Source: Streptomyces finlayi
GTDB lineage: Bacteria; Actinomycetota; Actinomycetes; Streptomycetales; Streptomycetaceae
Reading direction: 5' to 3'
Assembly (NCBI RefSeq): GCF_014216315.1
Contig: NZ_CP045702.1
Coordinates: forward strand, 1,240,001 to 1,304,000
Length of the DNA stretch: 64,000 nucleotides
Part shown: positions 45,230 through 56,159 of the stretch, in pieces
Position numbering within the stretch: position 1 is the stretch's first letter
Layout of the letters: each line of letters begins with the position of its first letter
Made by a program: the position numbers and the translations under genes
The notes under the pieces: model-generated
What the model was told of the DNA's origin: nothing
What the model saw: the letters and a program-made list of their open reading frames with translations, nothing else
Database searches by the model: none

Positions 45230-45354
45230 GCCGGTGAGGAGGAGGCCCGCGTCGACCAGCTCGCCGCATGGGAGGAGTCGAGCCACTGCACCGTGCGGGA
45301 GCGGGCAGCCCTGGCGCTGACCGAGGCCGTGACCCGCCTCCCCGGCGGCGTACC
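45230..45354 (+). pseudogene. Carboxymuconolactone decarboxylase/AhpD-like fragment
   Basis: A stretch encodes AGEEEARVDQLAAWEESSHC, then TVRERAALALTEAVTRLPGG. This is the second half of the CMD/AhpD core (W-x2-S-x-x-F-x3-ERAALALTEAVT). The CxxC part and the start are missing. Confidence 0.6.
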
Positions 45355-45362
45355 GGACGCTG

Positions 45363-45690
45363 CTACCTCGGCGACTGGCGCACCGCGTTCGCCACCGTGG
45401 GCATCCTCGGACTCGTCTCGCCGGCCTGCCTGCTCTGCCTCATGCCGAAAGTACCGGCGGAGCGGACCTCCGCATCCGCCGATCCGCACGGGTGTTCAAG
45501 AGCAAACGCGGGGGTGCGGGCAGGACTGGTCATCACCTTCCCTGTGATCACGGGCCACTTCCTCGCCCATACGTTCGTCCGGCCCGTCCTTCAGGACGAC
45601 GGTGTCGCCGACAGCATGACCAGCGTGCTGTGGATCGGCCCCGCGCTCACCGTTCTTCCGCTGGTGGCGTTACGGAAGGCCGGTCAGGGG
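45363..45690 (+). pseudogene. MFS transporter internal fragment
   Basis: Joined directly to the CMD fragment is a frame with YLGDWRTAFATVGILGLVSP then ACLLCLMP and, further on, GLVITFPVITGHFLAHTFVR, resembling the centre of DHA1 arabinose-efflux-type carriers (the loop after helix 6, then helix 7). Both ends are absent, so this is a fusion of two truncated genes. Confidence 0.55.
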
Positions 45691-45742
45691 CCGAATGAGC
45701 GGCCCGTGGCCACGGACGGCGGGGCCGCATACGCTGCACAGC

Positions 45743-46606
45743 GTGATCAACTCGTATGCGGGCCTTGACGATACCGAGGTGGTGGTAGCCGCCGCGCGCG
45801 CCGGCGCCGACGTGGTGCACGGGATGTACGGGCGACGGCTCACCCGTATCGACAAGGGTGCCGGGGACTTCGCCACAGACGCCGATGTCGGGTCCGAGAA
45901 GGCGATCCTCGACGTCATCCGCGGCGCCCGGCCCGAGGACGCGGTGCTCGGCGAGGAAGGCGGGCATCAGGGCACCGCCGGGGCCGTACGCCGGTGGCTG
46001 GTCGACCCCCTGTGCGGCACGCTGAACTACGCCGCCGGGACCATGGCCGTGGCCGTCAACGTGGCGCTGTGCGACGGGGCCGCGGCGGTCGCGGACCCGT
46101 TCGGCGGCGACATCTTCTTCACCGACGGCGAGCGTGCCCACGTACGGCACGACGGAGCCGATACGCCGCTCGCACCCACGTCCGCCACCGGCCTCGTCGA
46201 CGTCAACCTCGACCCGCCCTTCCCGAACGCCCCCGGCTTCCGTGCCGTCGAACTGCTTGGACACCCGGGGTTCGTCGAGCGGTTCCGGCCGCGCGTCCTC
46301 TCGACGACCCTGTCGCCGGCCTGGGTCGCGGCGGGCAGGCGCGCCGCGTACGTCACCGATGGCGGCGACCTCTCCGGGAGCGTGCACTTCGCCGCCGGTA
46401 TCGCGCTGTGCCGGGCCGCGGGCTGTGTGGTCCCCGGTATCGACGGCGGTCCGGTCGGGCCGGGCGGCCGGGGGCTCGTCGTGTCCGCCGACGCCGGGAC
46501 CCACGGACAGCTGATGTCCCTGGTCAGCGACCGGGATCGTCTCGTTCATCGTGCAATCCTCCCGCGCGACCGACGAGCGGAGAGGACTTTTGGGCCTGAA
46601 AGGTGA
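45743..46606 (+). CDS. Inositol monophosphatase family protein
   Basis: A 287-aa member of the Mg-dependent sugar-phosphatase superfamily. Motifs are DFATDADVGSEKAIL, GEEGG, VDPLCGTLNYAAG and, near the C-terminus, the SxVHFAAGIALCRAAG segment replacing the usual WDxAAG. In most members the second motif reads DPxDGT; here the second Asp, a metal ligand, is Cys. Related actinomycete proteins as I recall share this change, so it may mark a subfamily. The start GTG 45743 follows the family N-terminus; ATG 45695 with AGGGG upstream is possible. Confidence 0.78.
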   Translation: MINSYAGLDDTEVVVAAARAGADVVHGMYGRRLTRIDKGAGDFATDADVGSEKAILDVIRGARPEDAVLGEEGGHQGTAGAVRRWLVDPLCGTLNYAAGTMAVAVNVALCDGAAAVADPFGGDIFFTDGERAHVRHDGADTPLAPTSATGLVDVNLDPPFPNAPGFRAVELLGHPGFVERFRPRVLSTTLSPAWVAAGRRAAYVTDGGDLSGSVHFAAGIALCRAAGCVVPGIDGGPVGPGGRGLVVSADAGTHGQLMSLVSDRDRLVHRAILPRDRRAERTFGPER

Positions 46607-46814
46607 CATGCCGCCACCGGTCGGGGCGTCGTTCGTGGCGCGGGCCGGGAAGGCTGTGTAGCGTCGCTCCCAGCTGTCGTGGTTCGCAAGGAGCGGCCCG
46701 CGGACGCGAGTTCGCGGGCGTTCTGCTGTTCAGTGTCTCCGGGCACCATGGCGATCACCTCCGGTGCCCGTACGGTGCGGGCGCCGATTTCTGTGTCTGC
46801 TTGGAGGACAAAAA
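46607..46814. promoter_or_regulatory. Long 5' region of the cold-shock gene
   Basis: About 200 bases without a gene precede the cold-shock ORF. A long leader is normal for csp mRNAs, where it controls translation with temperature. No specific element could be named. Confidence 0.4.
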
Positions 46815-47018
46815 ATGGCCAGTGGAACCGTGAAGTGGTTCAACGCGGAAAAGGGCTTCGGTTTCATCGAGCAGGACGGCGGTGGTCCGGACGTGTTCGC
46901 CCACTACTCCAACATCGCCGCCCAGGGCTTCCGCGAGCTCCAGGAAGGCCAGAAGGTGAACTTCGACGTCACCCAGGGCCAGAAGGGCCCGCAGGCGGAG
47001 AACATCACCCCCGCCTGA
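46815..47018 (+). CDS. Cold-shock protein (CspA family)
   Basis: A 67-aa single cold-shock domain; ATG 46815 follows GGAGG. RNP1 is KGFGFIEQ and RNP2 is VFAHYS, with the family start ASGTVKWFNAEKGFGFI. It binds single-stranded RNA and DNA, melts structure and acts as an RNA chaperone. Length and sequence match the standard Streptomyces family. Followed by a strong terminator, so monocistronic. Confidence 0.95.
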   Translation: MASGTVKWFNAEKGFGFIEQDGGGPDVFAHYSNIAAQGFRELQEGQKVNFDVTQGQKGPQAENITPA

Positions 47019-47030
47019 TCGCCCTGGAAC

Positions 47031-47066
47031 CGAGCGGGCCCCGCACCTGTCGGCGGGGCCCGCTCG
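47031..47066 (+). terminator. Terminator of the cold-shock gene
   Basis: Perfect 14-bp arms CGAGCGGGCCCCGC and GCGGGGCCCGCTCG with an 8-base loop. Confidence 0.85.
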
Positions 47067-47239
47067 TTCGCGTCCGGCGTCGTGGGGTCCGGCCGTCGTC
47101 CCGGACCTGGAGGTCGTGGTCGCGGCCTGCCGCGGCAGTGGCGCAGCGTCGCCGAGCGGCGTGGCGGGACCACTGCGGGCGTCGGCGCTGTGGAACTCCC
47201 CGGGCCCGTCACCACCGACCACCCGTCATGTGCGGATGC

Positions 47240-47660
47240 GGGGCATCGAACGACAGCTCACGTACAGCTGTGCGCCGTACCGCTTCGAGGTGCGCGGCTG
47301 AGACCGCGCCGTTCCCGCTGAATCGACGCTCAGCTCGTACCAGCGCGCGCCGGCCCGCAGGTCGCCCCGGTGTCGCCCGGGTTCCTCATCGTCGGCACCA
47401 CCGTTCCGGCGAGGTCGTCGTGCCGGGCGGTCACCTCCTGGCCCGAAGTCGCGCCGGGTCCGCGGAAGGTGCGCAGGGACCCGTCGGGGCCGTACACCCC
47501 GAGGTCGTACACACCCCTTCGAGCAGGCCGTGCTCCAGGTGCCGCCGGGTGTCCTGCCGCACCGGCCTGCGCACCGGACCGCCGAAGGACAGCGCGAACC
47601 GCCCCGTCGAGGACTGCGGCCCCTGTTCTTGAGGTCCAGGCCGACGACCACCGGCCACGT
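47240..47660 (-). pseudogene. Decayed phosphocholine-type phospholipase C, C-terminal part
   Basis: Minus-strand pieces read STGRFALSFGGPVR, then in another frame GVYDLGVYGPDGSLRTFRGP and, further on, ARWYELSVDSAG. In intact acid-phosphatase-type PLC enzymes the C-terminal beta domains carry YDLxVHGPNGFLRxF and GWYDLSV in this order. The catalytic N-terminal domain is absent. Assignment is from remembered family patterns. Confidence 0.5.
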
Positions 47661-47689
47661 GCACACCGACCACTCCCGCGCCGGGCCCT

Positions 47690-47855
47690 TGTGCTGGACT
47701 TCCAAACGGCGATCACCGCACGGCTCCTGGGCCGCTTCGGCGCCGAACCCCTCATCGCGGGCGGGCTCCCCGTACTCGCCGGGGGTCTGCTGGCCCCGGC
47801 GGAGGCGGGCCGCGATGACTCGCACGACGCACAGGACGCGTCCCTCACGAGGTGA
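47690..47855 (+). pseudogene. MFS-like C-terminal fragment
   Basis: A frame reads LVLDFQTAITARLLGRFGAE then PLIAGGLPVLAGGLLAPA. The RLLxRFGAxPLIxxGL pattern resembles a loop and helix from MFS carriers. It breaks off upstream. Confidence 0.35.
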
Positions 47856-48327
47856 TCCGTCCCTTTCCTATAGCAGGCCCATTCGGGTACCCGATCACGG
47901 TCCCGCTCACGCTCACGGTCACGCAGGTCCGGCCCGCACCGCATCAGGTGCGGGCCGGATCTGCGTCCGCCGGTTTTCCGGACCCATCCGACGGAAGGCG
48001 GTGGGGAAATCCTGTTCGACGCGCACACGATCGAGTGCAGAAAATCCCGGTGCGCAGGGTTTACATGGCCCGAAATTGACCCCGACGAGGGGTCGAAACC
48101 GGCTGCCAAACGGGTGTGCCCCACATGGCCCCATGAGCGAGTCACGCGTGTTTTCTGGTCAACTGTCTGCCAAAGTGCACTTCTGTTTAACCCACTTGAT
48201 CATTCCTTGGATTCCAGCTGCCCACCTTCATCTTTTCGATGGCCAGGGCTTCCCATATCGGTATTCCCTGCCGTCGGCGCCTTATCGGGTCCCGTCCTTC
48301 GGGGGGCACGTGAGAAGAGGGCCACGC
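47856..48327. other. Intergenic before the polysaccharide operon
   Basis: Contains one strong hairpin (47923-47964) and then more AT-rich DNA (about 48060-48280) that probably holds the operon promoter. No gene recognised. Confidence 0.45.
47923..47964. terminator. Strong 18-bp hairpin
   Basis: Arms GCAGGTCCGGCCCGCACC and GGTGCGGGCCGGATCTGC pair over 18 bp, with one G-U pair, around the loop GCATCA. It probably insulates the operon downstream. Confidence 0.7.
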
Positions 48328-49499
48328 GTGCGGCAAAAGAGCATTTCTGAAGAACGACAGGTGACCGTGCTCCACGTGGTCCAGCCGGTGGAGGGCGGGG
48401 TCGCACGGGTCGTCACCGATCTCGTCAGGGCGCAGGCTCTGGCAGGCCTGCGGCCCGTGGTGGCCTGCCCCCCCGAGAGCCCACTGGCCGCCGGTGCCGA
48501 GGCGGCCGGCGCGGACGTGCTCGCCTGGCCCGCCGTGCGCGACCCCGGACCCGGGCTGGCCGCTGAAGTCGCCACCGCACACCGGCTCGTCCGGCAGAGC
48601 GGACCTCAGATCGTGCACGCCCACAGCGCCAAGGCGGGCCTCGCGGCGCGGCTCGCCGTACGGGGCCGTATCCCCACGGTGTTCCAGCCGCACGCCTGGT
48701 CCTTCGAGGCCGTGGAGGGCAGGACCGCGCACCTCGCCCTGAAGTGGGAGCGGTTCGGCGCCCGCTGGAGCGACCACATCCTCTGCGTCAGCGAGTCCGA
48801 GCGCCGTACGGGCGAACGGGCGGGCATCTCGGCCCGGTGGTCCGTGATCCACAACGGCATCGATCTCGGGCACTTCCGGCCGGCCGGCCCCGCGGAGCGC
48901 GCCGCCGCCCGTGCCGCACTCCCCCTGCCGGGCGCCGTCGACGCGCGTACACCGCTCGTCGTATGCGTCGGCAGGCTCAGCCGGCAGAAGGGCCAGGACG
49001 TGCTGTTACGAGCCTGGGAGCAACTGCGCGTCAGTGGCGCCCGGCTGGTCCTGGTGGGAGACGGACCGGACGAGCGGCGGCTGCGCGAGACGGCTCCCGC
49101 CGGAGTGGTGTTCGCGGGGGCGACTCAGGACGTCCGTCCGTGGATCCACGCCGCGGACGTCTTCGTACTCCCCTCCCGGTGGGAGGGGATGGCGCTGGCC
49201 CCGCTCGAAGCCATGGCCTGCGGCAGACCGGTCGTGATGTCCGACGTGAACGGCGCCAGGGAGAGCCTGCCACCGGGCCACGACGTCCACTGCCTCGTAC
49301 CTCCCGAGAACCCCGCGGCCCTCGCGGCCGCGCTCACCAGCCTCCTGACCGATCCGGTGCTGAGGGACGAACTCGGCCGTACCGCCCGGACCCACACACG
49401 GTCCGTCTTCGACGTCCGGAAGACCGCAGGAGCCGTTCACCGCATCTATCAGGAGCTTGTCGGCTTGTCCCGGCCCACGACGAGAGAGCGCACCGACCG

Positions 49500-49503
<4 letters not shown>
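48328..49503 (+). CDS. GT4 glycosyltransferase, first gene of the polysaccharide operon
   Basis: A 391-aa GT-B enzyme; GTG 48328 follows AGAGGG by six bases, with GTG 48361 possible. N-terminal domain starts VLHVVQPVEGGVARVVTDLV. The C-terminal GT4 domain has VIHNGIDLGHFRP, VVCVGRLSRQKGQDV and the EX7E motif in RWEGMALAPLEAMACGRPVV. It adds a sugar to the undecaprenyl-linked repeat unit at the inner membrane face. A TTA leucine codon at 49006-49008 (residue 227) makes it depend on the bldA tRNA. Its stop overlaps the next start (ATGA). Confidence 0.88.
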
Positions 49504-51005
<1,502 letters not shown>

Positions 51006-51007
51006 CC

Positions 51008-52393
51008 GTGACCGCCACCCGGACCGCCGAACCCGCCGTCGCCGCCATTCCGCATCCCCGGGCCCGCCCAGGATCGAAGACCCCGCGGGCGGCGCGGTGG
51101 ACACGGCAGTGGCCGCTGCTTCCGCTGCTCGCGACCGTGCTGCTGCTCGCCCTTCCGGTCACGGACGCGGGGACCGGCGAAGCGCAGGTCACGCGCCCGG
51201 CCGACCTCGCCTCGGGCCTCGCGGTGCTGCTCTGCCTGGCCCGTCTGCTGTATTTCCGGCAGCGTCCGCTGGCACCCGCGGCGGCTGTGGTGCTCGGACT
51301 GCCCGCGGTGGGCTTCGCCGTGGCGACGGTCACCGCTGCGGATCCGTCCGCCGCGCTCCCGGGGTTCGTCCGCTACCTCCAGGTCTTCGTGCTGGTGCCG
51401 GCCGCCGTGTGCCTCCTCATCAGGGACGCCCAGGGATTCCGGATCGTGACCGGCGCCCTCGTCCTGCTCGCCCTCGTCCAGGGAGTGACGGGCATTCACC
51501 AGTACGCCACCGGCACCGGCGCCTCGTACATGGGCGAGGACATCCGGGCGGTGGGCACGTTCGGGCCCGGCGACATCATGGGGATGTCGACCGTCGTCGC
51601 CTTCGGTCTCCTGGCGACCGCCGTCCACGTACTCCGTACACCCGAGGGCGCCCCCCGGTGGCTGCGCCCCTGTGCCCTCGGCGCGACAGCCGTGCTGCTC
51701 GTCGCCCTCGTGCTGTCGTTCAGCCGGGGCTCGTGGATCGCCACGGCGATCGCCGCCCTCGCTCTCCTCGCACTGACAGGACCGCGCCAGGCCGTGCGCG
51801 CGCTGGCGGTACTGTCCGCCACCGCCGTCGTGCTCGTCGGCGGCTTCGGCATCGGCTCCGAGATGGTCTCCCAGCGGCTCACCAGCATCACCGAGGTGAC
51901 CGCCGCTCCTGACCAGTCGGTCACCGACCGGTACACCATGTGGGCCGCCGCCGCGAGCATGTGGCGCGAGGAACCGCTGGCGGGCGTCGGGCTGAAGGGA
52001 TTCCCCGCGCACCGTGACGGGCACGCCTCGATCGCACTCTCCGCGGGCAGCGACACCGCGGGCGCCGGTCAGGACTTCCGCAAGCAGCCGCTGCTCTCCC
52101 CGCACAACATGTACCTGCTCGTCCTCAGCGAACAGGGGCTGATCGGGCTCACCGCGCTCGCCGGCAGCTGGCTGGCGGTCCTCGTCGGCGGAGTCCGCAG
52201 GGTGATCATCAGCAGCGCACGCGGAAACACGGCCGTGGACTGCGGGCTCGTCGCGGCGGGGCTGATGGTCTGGCAGACCGTCGACTTCCTGTACGCGGAC
52301 ATCGGCGGCCCCTCGACCGTACTCACGGGCATCGTGCTCGGTCTGGCCTCCTGGTGGGCGCTGGCCGGACCGGAGAGGGCGCGGACCGCGTGA
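51008..52393 (+). CDS. O-antigen ligase/polymerase-like membrane protein
   Basis: A 461-aa protein; GGAGG lies nine bases before GTG 51008. Ten or more hydrophobic segments, with the Wzy/WaaL-type pattern: a VRYLQVFVLVPAAVCLL helix, VLSFSRGSWIATAIA (SRG signature) and a large outside loop with RYTMWAAAASMWREEPLAGV, VGLKGFPAHRDG and SPHNMYLLVLSEQGLIGL (PHN-x-YL signature). It would polymerise lipid-linked units or ligate the chain to an acceptor. The next gene starts inside its stop (GTGA). Confidence 0.85.
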   Translation: MTATRTAEPAVAAIPHPRARPGSKTPRAARWTRQWPLLPLLATVLLLALPVTDAGTGEAQVTRPADLASGLAVLLCLARLLYFRQRPLAPAAAVVLGLPAVGFAVATVTAADPSAALPGFVRYLQVFVLVPAAVCLLIRDAQGFRIVTGALVLLALVQGVTGIHQYATGTGASYMGEDIRAVGTFGPGDIMGMSTVVAFGLLATAVHVLRTPEGAPRWLRPCALGATAVLLVALVLSFSRGSWIATAIAALALLALTGPRQAVRALAVLSATAVVLVGGFGIGSEMVSQRLTSITEVTAAPDQSVTDRYTMWAAAASMWREEPLAGVGLKGFPAHRDGHASIALSAGSDTAGAGQDFRKQPLLSPHNMYLLVLSEQGLIGLTALAGSWLAVLVGGVRRVIISSARGNTAVDCGLVAAGLMVWQTVDFLYADIGGPSTVLTGIVLGLASWWALAGPERARTA

Positions 52394-54186
52394 ACAACAC
52401 CGGAATCGAATCGGGGCCGCCGGTGGAGGCGCTCCCGGACCACGTCCCCGCCCCTCCCGCACCGCGTGATCAGCCCGTCGTACCCGATCCCGCCGGACCC
52501 GTAACCGATTCCGCCGGACCCGTACCCGATTCCTGCCCCGGCGGCACGGAGACGTCCGGGGACGCGGAATCACCCGGGCTCGGCCGGTTCCTCGCCCGGG
52601 CCGCCGCCGTCACCGCCGGGCTGACCGTCGCGGGGGCCCTGCTGGGACTCGTACGCGACCAGGCCATCGCCCATCTCTTCGGTGCGAGCGGTGCGAGTGA
52701 CGCGTTCCTGATCGCCTGGACCGTGCCCGAGATGGCCGCCACCGTGCTGATCGAGGACGGGATGGCCCTCCTGCTCGTCCCTGCGTTCAGCCACGCCCTG
52801 GCCCGCAGGGCAGCCGGCACCGGGGAGAAGAAGGACGCCGCCGCACGGACGACGGAGGGGACGGACGATCCCGTACGGGAGCTGATCTCGGCGACCCTGC
52901 CCCGGCTGTTCGCGCTGCTGTCCTGCATCGCCGCGCTGCTGGCGCTGGGCGCCCCGTGGGTGGTGGGAATCCTGGCCCCGGGTCTGAGCGATCCACGGCT
53001 CGCCGTGGACTGCACCCGGCTGACGTCCGTCACCGTGCTCACCTTCGGCCTCACCGGCTACCTCAGCGCGGCCCTGCGCGCGCACCGCAGCTTCCTGCCA
53101 CCCGCCGGTGTCTACCTCGCGTACAACGTCGGCATCATCGGCATGACCTTCGCGCTGCACTCCCTCTGGGGCGTACGCGCCGCGGCGGCGGGCGTCGCCG
53201 TCGGCAGTGTCCTGATGATCCTCACCCAGCTCCCGGCCTTCGTCCGGCTGGTCCCCGCCCGGGTCGCCCGCGCCGGGCGGGAACGGCGCCCGTCCGCCAG
53301 GCGGCGCTTCGCCGGCGCGGCTCCCCCGCTGCTGGGAGCCACGGTCCTCGCGCCCGTCGTCATCTTCGTGGTGAGCCGTCAGGCGCAGGTCCTGGTCGAA
53401 CGGTTCCTCGCCTCGTCGCTGCCGGCCGGTGCCATCTCGCATCTGAACTACGCGCAGAAGGTCGCGCAGATGCCGATGGTCCTCTCACTGATGATCTGCA
53501 CGGTGACCTTCCCGGTCGTCGCCCGGGCCATGGCCAACGGCGACCGGGAGAAGGCCAGGGACCGGGTCGAACGCGACCTCGCGCTGGCCGGCATGGTCGT
53601 CCTCGCGGGGACCGCGATGGTGCTCGGGTACGCACCCCAGATCGTCGAAGTCCTCTTCCAGCGGGGGGCGTTCGACGCGGACGACACCCGGGCGACAGCC
53701 GACGTCATGCGGGTGTACGCGCTCGGGCTCCTCGGCCACTCGCTCGTGGGAGCGCTGAGCCGCCCGTACTTCTCGGCCGGGCGGCCCACGTGGTTCCCCG
53801 TCTTCGCGATGGCCACCGGGCTGATCGTCACCACCGGAGCCGGATTCGCCATGACCCACCGGTTCGGCGTCAACGGCATCGCGACGGCCAACGCCATCGG
53901 GATCAGCACGGCGGCGATGCTGCTGCTGATGGGCCTGGGGACGCGCGTGGTCGCCATCCGGGTCCGGTCCGTGACCCTCTCCCTGGTCCGGCTGGCCGGC
54001 GCCGCCACGGTGGCCGGGACGGCGGGCTGGCTGGCGGCACCGCGGGTGGCCGATCCCCTTCTCAGCCTTGCCGCCGGCTGCTTCCTCGTACCGCTCCTGT
54101 TCCTCCTGGCCGGGCTCGCACTCCGAGCTCCGGAAGTCGTCCAACTGCTGACCCTCATCCGACGGAGGTTGCTTCATGGCCGCTGA
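52390..54186 (+). CDS. MurJ/MviN-type lipid-linked-unit flippase
   Basis: A 598-aa protein with a Pro/Asp-rich cytoplasmic N-terminus (about 70 residues) and then about 14 hydrophobic segments of the MviN/MurJ family: LGLVRDQAIAHLFGASGASD (the family's AxxFG-S-xADAF region), PAFSHALARR, HLNYAQKVAQMPMVLSLMIC, LFQRGAFDADDTRATADVM. It probably moves the lipid-linked unit across the membrane in place of a Wzx. The operon position argues for this rather than the housekeeping lipid II role. The 3' end overlaps the next gene by 11 bases. Confidence 0.88.
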   Translation: MNNTGIESGPPVEALPDHVPAPPAPRDQPVVPDPAGPVTDSAGPVPDSCPGGTETSGDAESPGLGRFLARAAAVTAGLTVAGALLGLVRDQAIAHLFGASGASDAFLIAWTVPEMAATVLIEDGMALLLVPAFSHALARRAAGTGEKKDAAARTTEGTDDPVRELISATLPRLFALLSCIAALLALGAPWVVGILAPGLSDPRLAVDCTRLTSVTVLTFGLTGYLSAALRAHRSFLPPAGVYLAYNVGIIGMTFALHSLWGVRAAAAGVAVGSVLMILTQLPAFVRLVPARVARAGRERRPSARRRFAGAAPPLLGATVLAPVVIFVVSRQAQVLVERFLASSLPAGAISHLNYAQKVAQMPMVLSLMICTVTFPVVARAMANGDREKARDRVERDLALAGMVVLAGTAMVLGYAPQIVEVLFQRGAFDADDTRATADVMRVYALGLLGHSLVGALSRPYFSAGRPTWFPVFAMATGLIVTTGAGFAMTHRFGVNGIATANAIGISTAAMLLLMGLGTRVVAIRVRSVTLSLVRLAGAATVAGTAGWLAAPRVADPLLSLAAGCFLVPLLFLLAGLALRAPEVVQLLTLIRRRLLHGR

Positions 54187-54988
54187 CCCATCGGCTCTCA
54201 CCGACTCGCGCTCCTCCCGGCTCCGACCACCCGCGTGCGCCCAGCCGTGGATCCTGACGTACCACTCCGTGAGCGAGCGGACGAGCGATCCGTACGGCAT
54301 CACCGTCTCCCCTGAGCGTCTCGACCGGCAGCTGGCCTGGCTCGGGCGCAGGAACTACACCGCCGTGGGTGTGGCCACGCTGCTGCGCGCCCACGCCGAG
54401 GGCCGGCGCGGTCTCGTCGGGCTCACCTTCGACGACGGTTACTCCGACTTCGTGCACGAGGCCCTGCCGGTCCTGCGGCGGCACGGCTGCTCGGCGACCG
54501 TGTTCGTCCTGCCGGGCCGGCTCGGCGGCTCGAACGAGTGGGACCGGCCGGGCCCGCACAAGCCGCTCCTCACCGCGGAGGGCATCCGGGCCGCCGCCGA
54601 CGCGGGGATGGAGATCGGCTCGCACGGTCTGCGCCACCGCGATCTGACGTCGCTGTCGGGCTCGGAGCTGCGCCGGGAGACGCACCACAGCCGGGAGTTG
54701 CTGCACGACATCACGGGCGTCGTCCCCGAGGGCTTCTGCTACCCGTACGGCTCGGTCGACGAGCGGGTGGCGGATTCCGCACGCGAGGCGGGATACGGCT
54801 ACGGCTGCGCCCTCACCCCCGGACCGCTGCTCGGCCCGTTCACCCTGCCCCGTACCCACGTCAGTCACGCGGACCGCGCGGTACGCCTCAGGGCGAAGGA
54901 CCTGCGCCACCGGCTGCGGTACCGGGCGGGAGTCGCTCCCGCCCGGCTGCCCGAGACCGTGACCGCCGTGTCCGGTGACCTCCGATGA
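54176..54988 (+). CDS. Polysaccharide deacetylase (NodB-type)
   Basis: A 270-aa CE4 esterase without clear signal peptide. Motif 1 is TFDDGYSDF, motif 2 is SHGLRHRDL (metal-binding H-x3-H), and motif 3 is CYPYGSVDE. The start ILTYHSVSERTSDPYGITVS is typical of the family's cluster-linked members. It removes acetyl groups from amino sugars of the polysaccharide or its lipid-linked precursor. Starts within the end of the flippase gene and ends over the next start (ATGA), so translational coupling is likely. Confidence 0.88.
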   Translation: MAADPSALTDSRSSRLRPPACAQPWILTYHSVSERTSDPYGITVSPERLDRQLAWLGRRNYTAVGVATLLRAHAEGRRGLVGLTFDDGYSDFVHEALPVLRRHGCSATVFVLPGRLGGSNEWDRPGPHKPLLTAEGIRAAADAGMEIGSHGLRHRDLTSLSGSELRRETHHSRELLHDITGVVPEGFCYPYGSVDERVADSAREAGYGYGCALTPGPLLGPFTLPRTHVSHADRAVRLRAKDLRHRLRYRAGVAPARLPETVTAVSGDLR

Positions 54989-56100
54989 GGGCCCTGCACA
55001 TCATCACCGGCCTCGGCATCGGCGGCGCCGAGCAGCAACTACGCCTGCTGTTGCGCAACTTGCCCACGCCCTGCGACGTCGTCACGCTCACCAACCCCGG
55101 CGCGGTGGCCGACGGACTGCGCACCGACGGCGTACGCGTCACGGATCTCGGGATGAAGGGCAACCGTGACCTCGCGGCGCTGCCGAGGCTGGCCCGGATC
55201 ATCCGGCAGGGGAAGTACGACCTCGTCCACACCCATCTGTACCGGGCCTGCGTATACGGGCGGATCGCCGCCCGGCTGGCCGGGGTCCGCGCCACGATCG
55301 CCACCGAGCACTCGCTGGGCCGGGCGGAGATCGAGGGGCGTCCCCTCACCCGCTCCACGCGTGCGCTCTATCTGCGGACGGAGCGGCTCGGTTCCGCCAC
55401 GGTCGCCGTCTCCTCCACCGTCGCGGGTCGGCTGCGCGACTGGGGGGTGCCCGCGGCCAGGATCCACCTCGTGCCCAACGGGATCGACGCGGAACTCTTC
55501 CGGTACGACGACGGCGCGCGGCGGGACACCCGGGCGCTCATGGGCATCCCCGACGACGCGTTCGTGGTGGGGGGCGTCGGCCGGCTCGTCCCCGGCAAAC
55601 GGTTCGACGTCCTGGTCCGGGCCGTCGCGGCACTGCCGGGCGCCCGCCTCCTGCTGGCCGGGGACGGTCCGGAGCGGGGCCCGCTGACCGCGCTCGCGGA
55701 GCGGCTCGGAGCGGCCGGGCGGATCCGGCTGCTCGGGGAGTGCGACGGGGAACGGCCCGGCGCGGGGCCCGGCGTCCCCGCGCTCCTCAGCACCATGGAC
55801 GCCTTCGTCTCCACGTCCCGCGAGGAGTCCTTCGGCCTGGCGGCCGTCGAGGCGCTGGCCGCCGGGCTGCCCGTCCTGTACGCCGCCTGCCCGGCGATCG
55901 AGGACCTGCCCGCGGACCGGTCGGCGGGCGCCACCCGCGTCACGGGAGACGCCGAGGAGCTGACAGCGGCCCTGCGGCAGCGCATGCGGGCGGGACCCCA
56001 CCGGCTGCCGCCGCCTCCCGCCGTCGCCCATTACGACATCAGGCGCAGCAGCGAGCACCTCATGGACGTCTACGAGCGCGCCCTCAGCGGCCACCGATAG
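54985..56100 (+). CDS. GT4 glycosyltransferase
   Basis: A 371-aa GT-B enzyme. N-terminal domain: ALHIITGLGIGGAEQQLRLL. Acceptor-side DLVHTHLYRACVYGRIAARL. GT4 domain: HLVPNGIDAELFR, GGVGRLVPGKRFDVLV, and EX7E motif in STSREESFGLAAVEALAAGL. It adds a second sugar to the repeat unit. The operon has only two glycosyltransferases besides the initiator, so the unit may be small or use enzymes encoded elsewhere. Confidence 0.88.
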   Translation: MRALHIITGLGIGGAEQQLRLLLRNLPTPCDVVTLTNPGAVADGLRTDGVRVTDLGMKGNRDLAALPRLARIIRQGKYDLVHTHLYRACVYGRIAARLAGVRATIATEHSLGRAEIEGRPLTRSTRALYLRTERLGSATVAVSSTVAGRLRDWGVPAARIHLVPNGIDAELFRYDDGARRDTRALMGIPDDAFVVGGVGRLVPGKRFDVLVRAVAALPGARLLLAGDGPERGPLTALAERLGAAGRIRLLGECDGERPGAGPGVPALLSTMDAFVSTSREESFGLAAVEALAAGLPVLYAACPAIEDLPADRSAGATRVTGDAEELTAALRQRMRAGPHRLPPPPAVAHYDIRRSSEHLMDVYERALSGHR

Positions 56101-56159
56101 CCATGGCCGTCCGCCATCGGCAGACCCCCGGCACCATCCTTCCGACAGAGAGCACCCTC

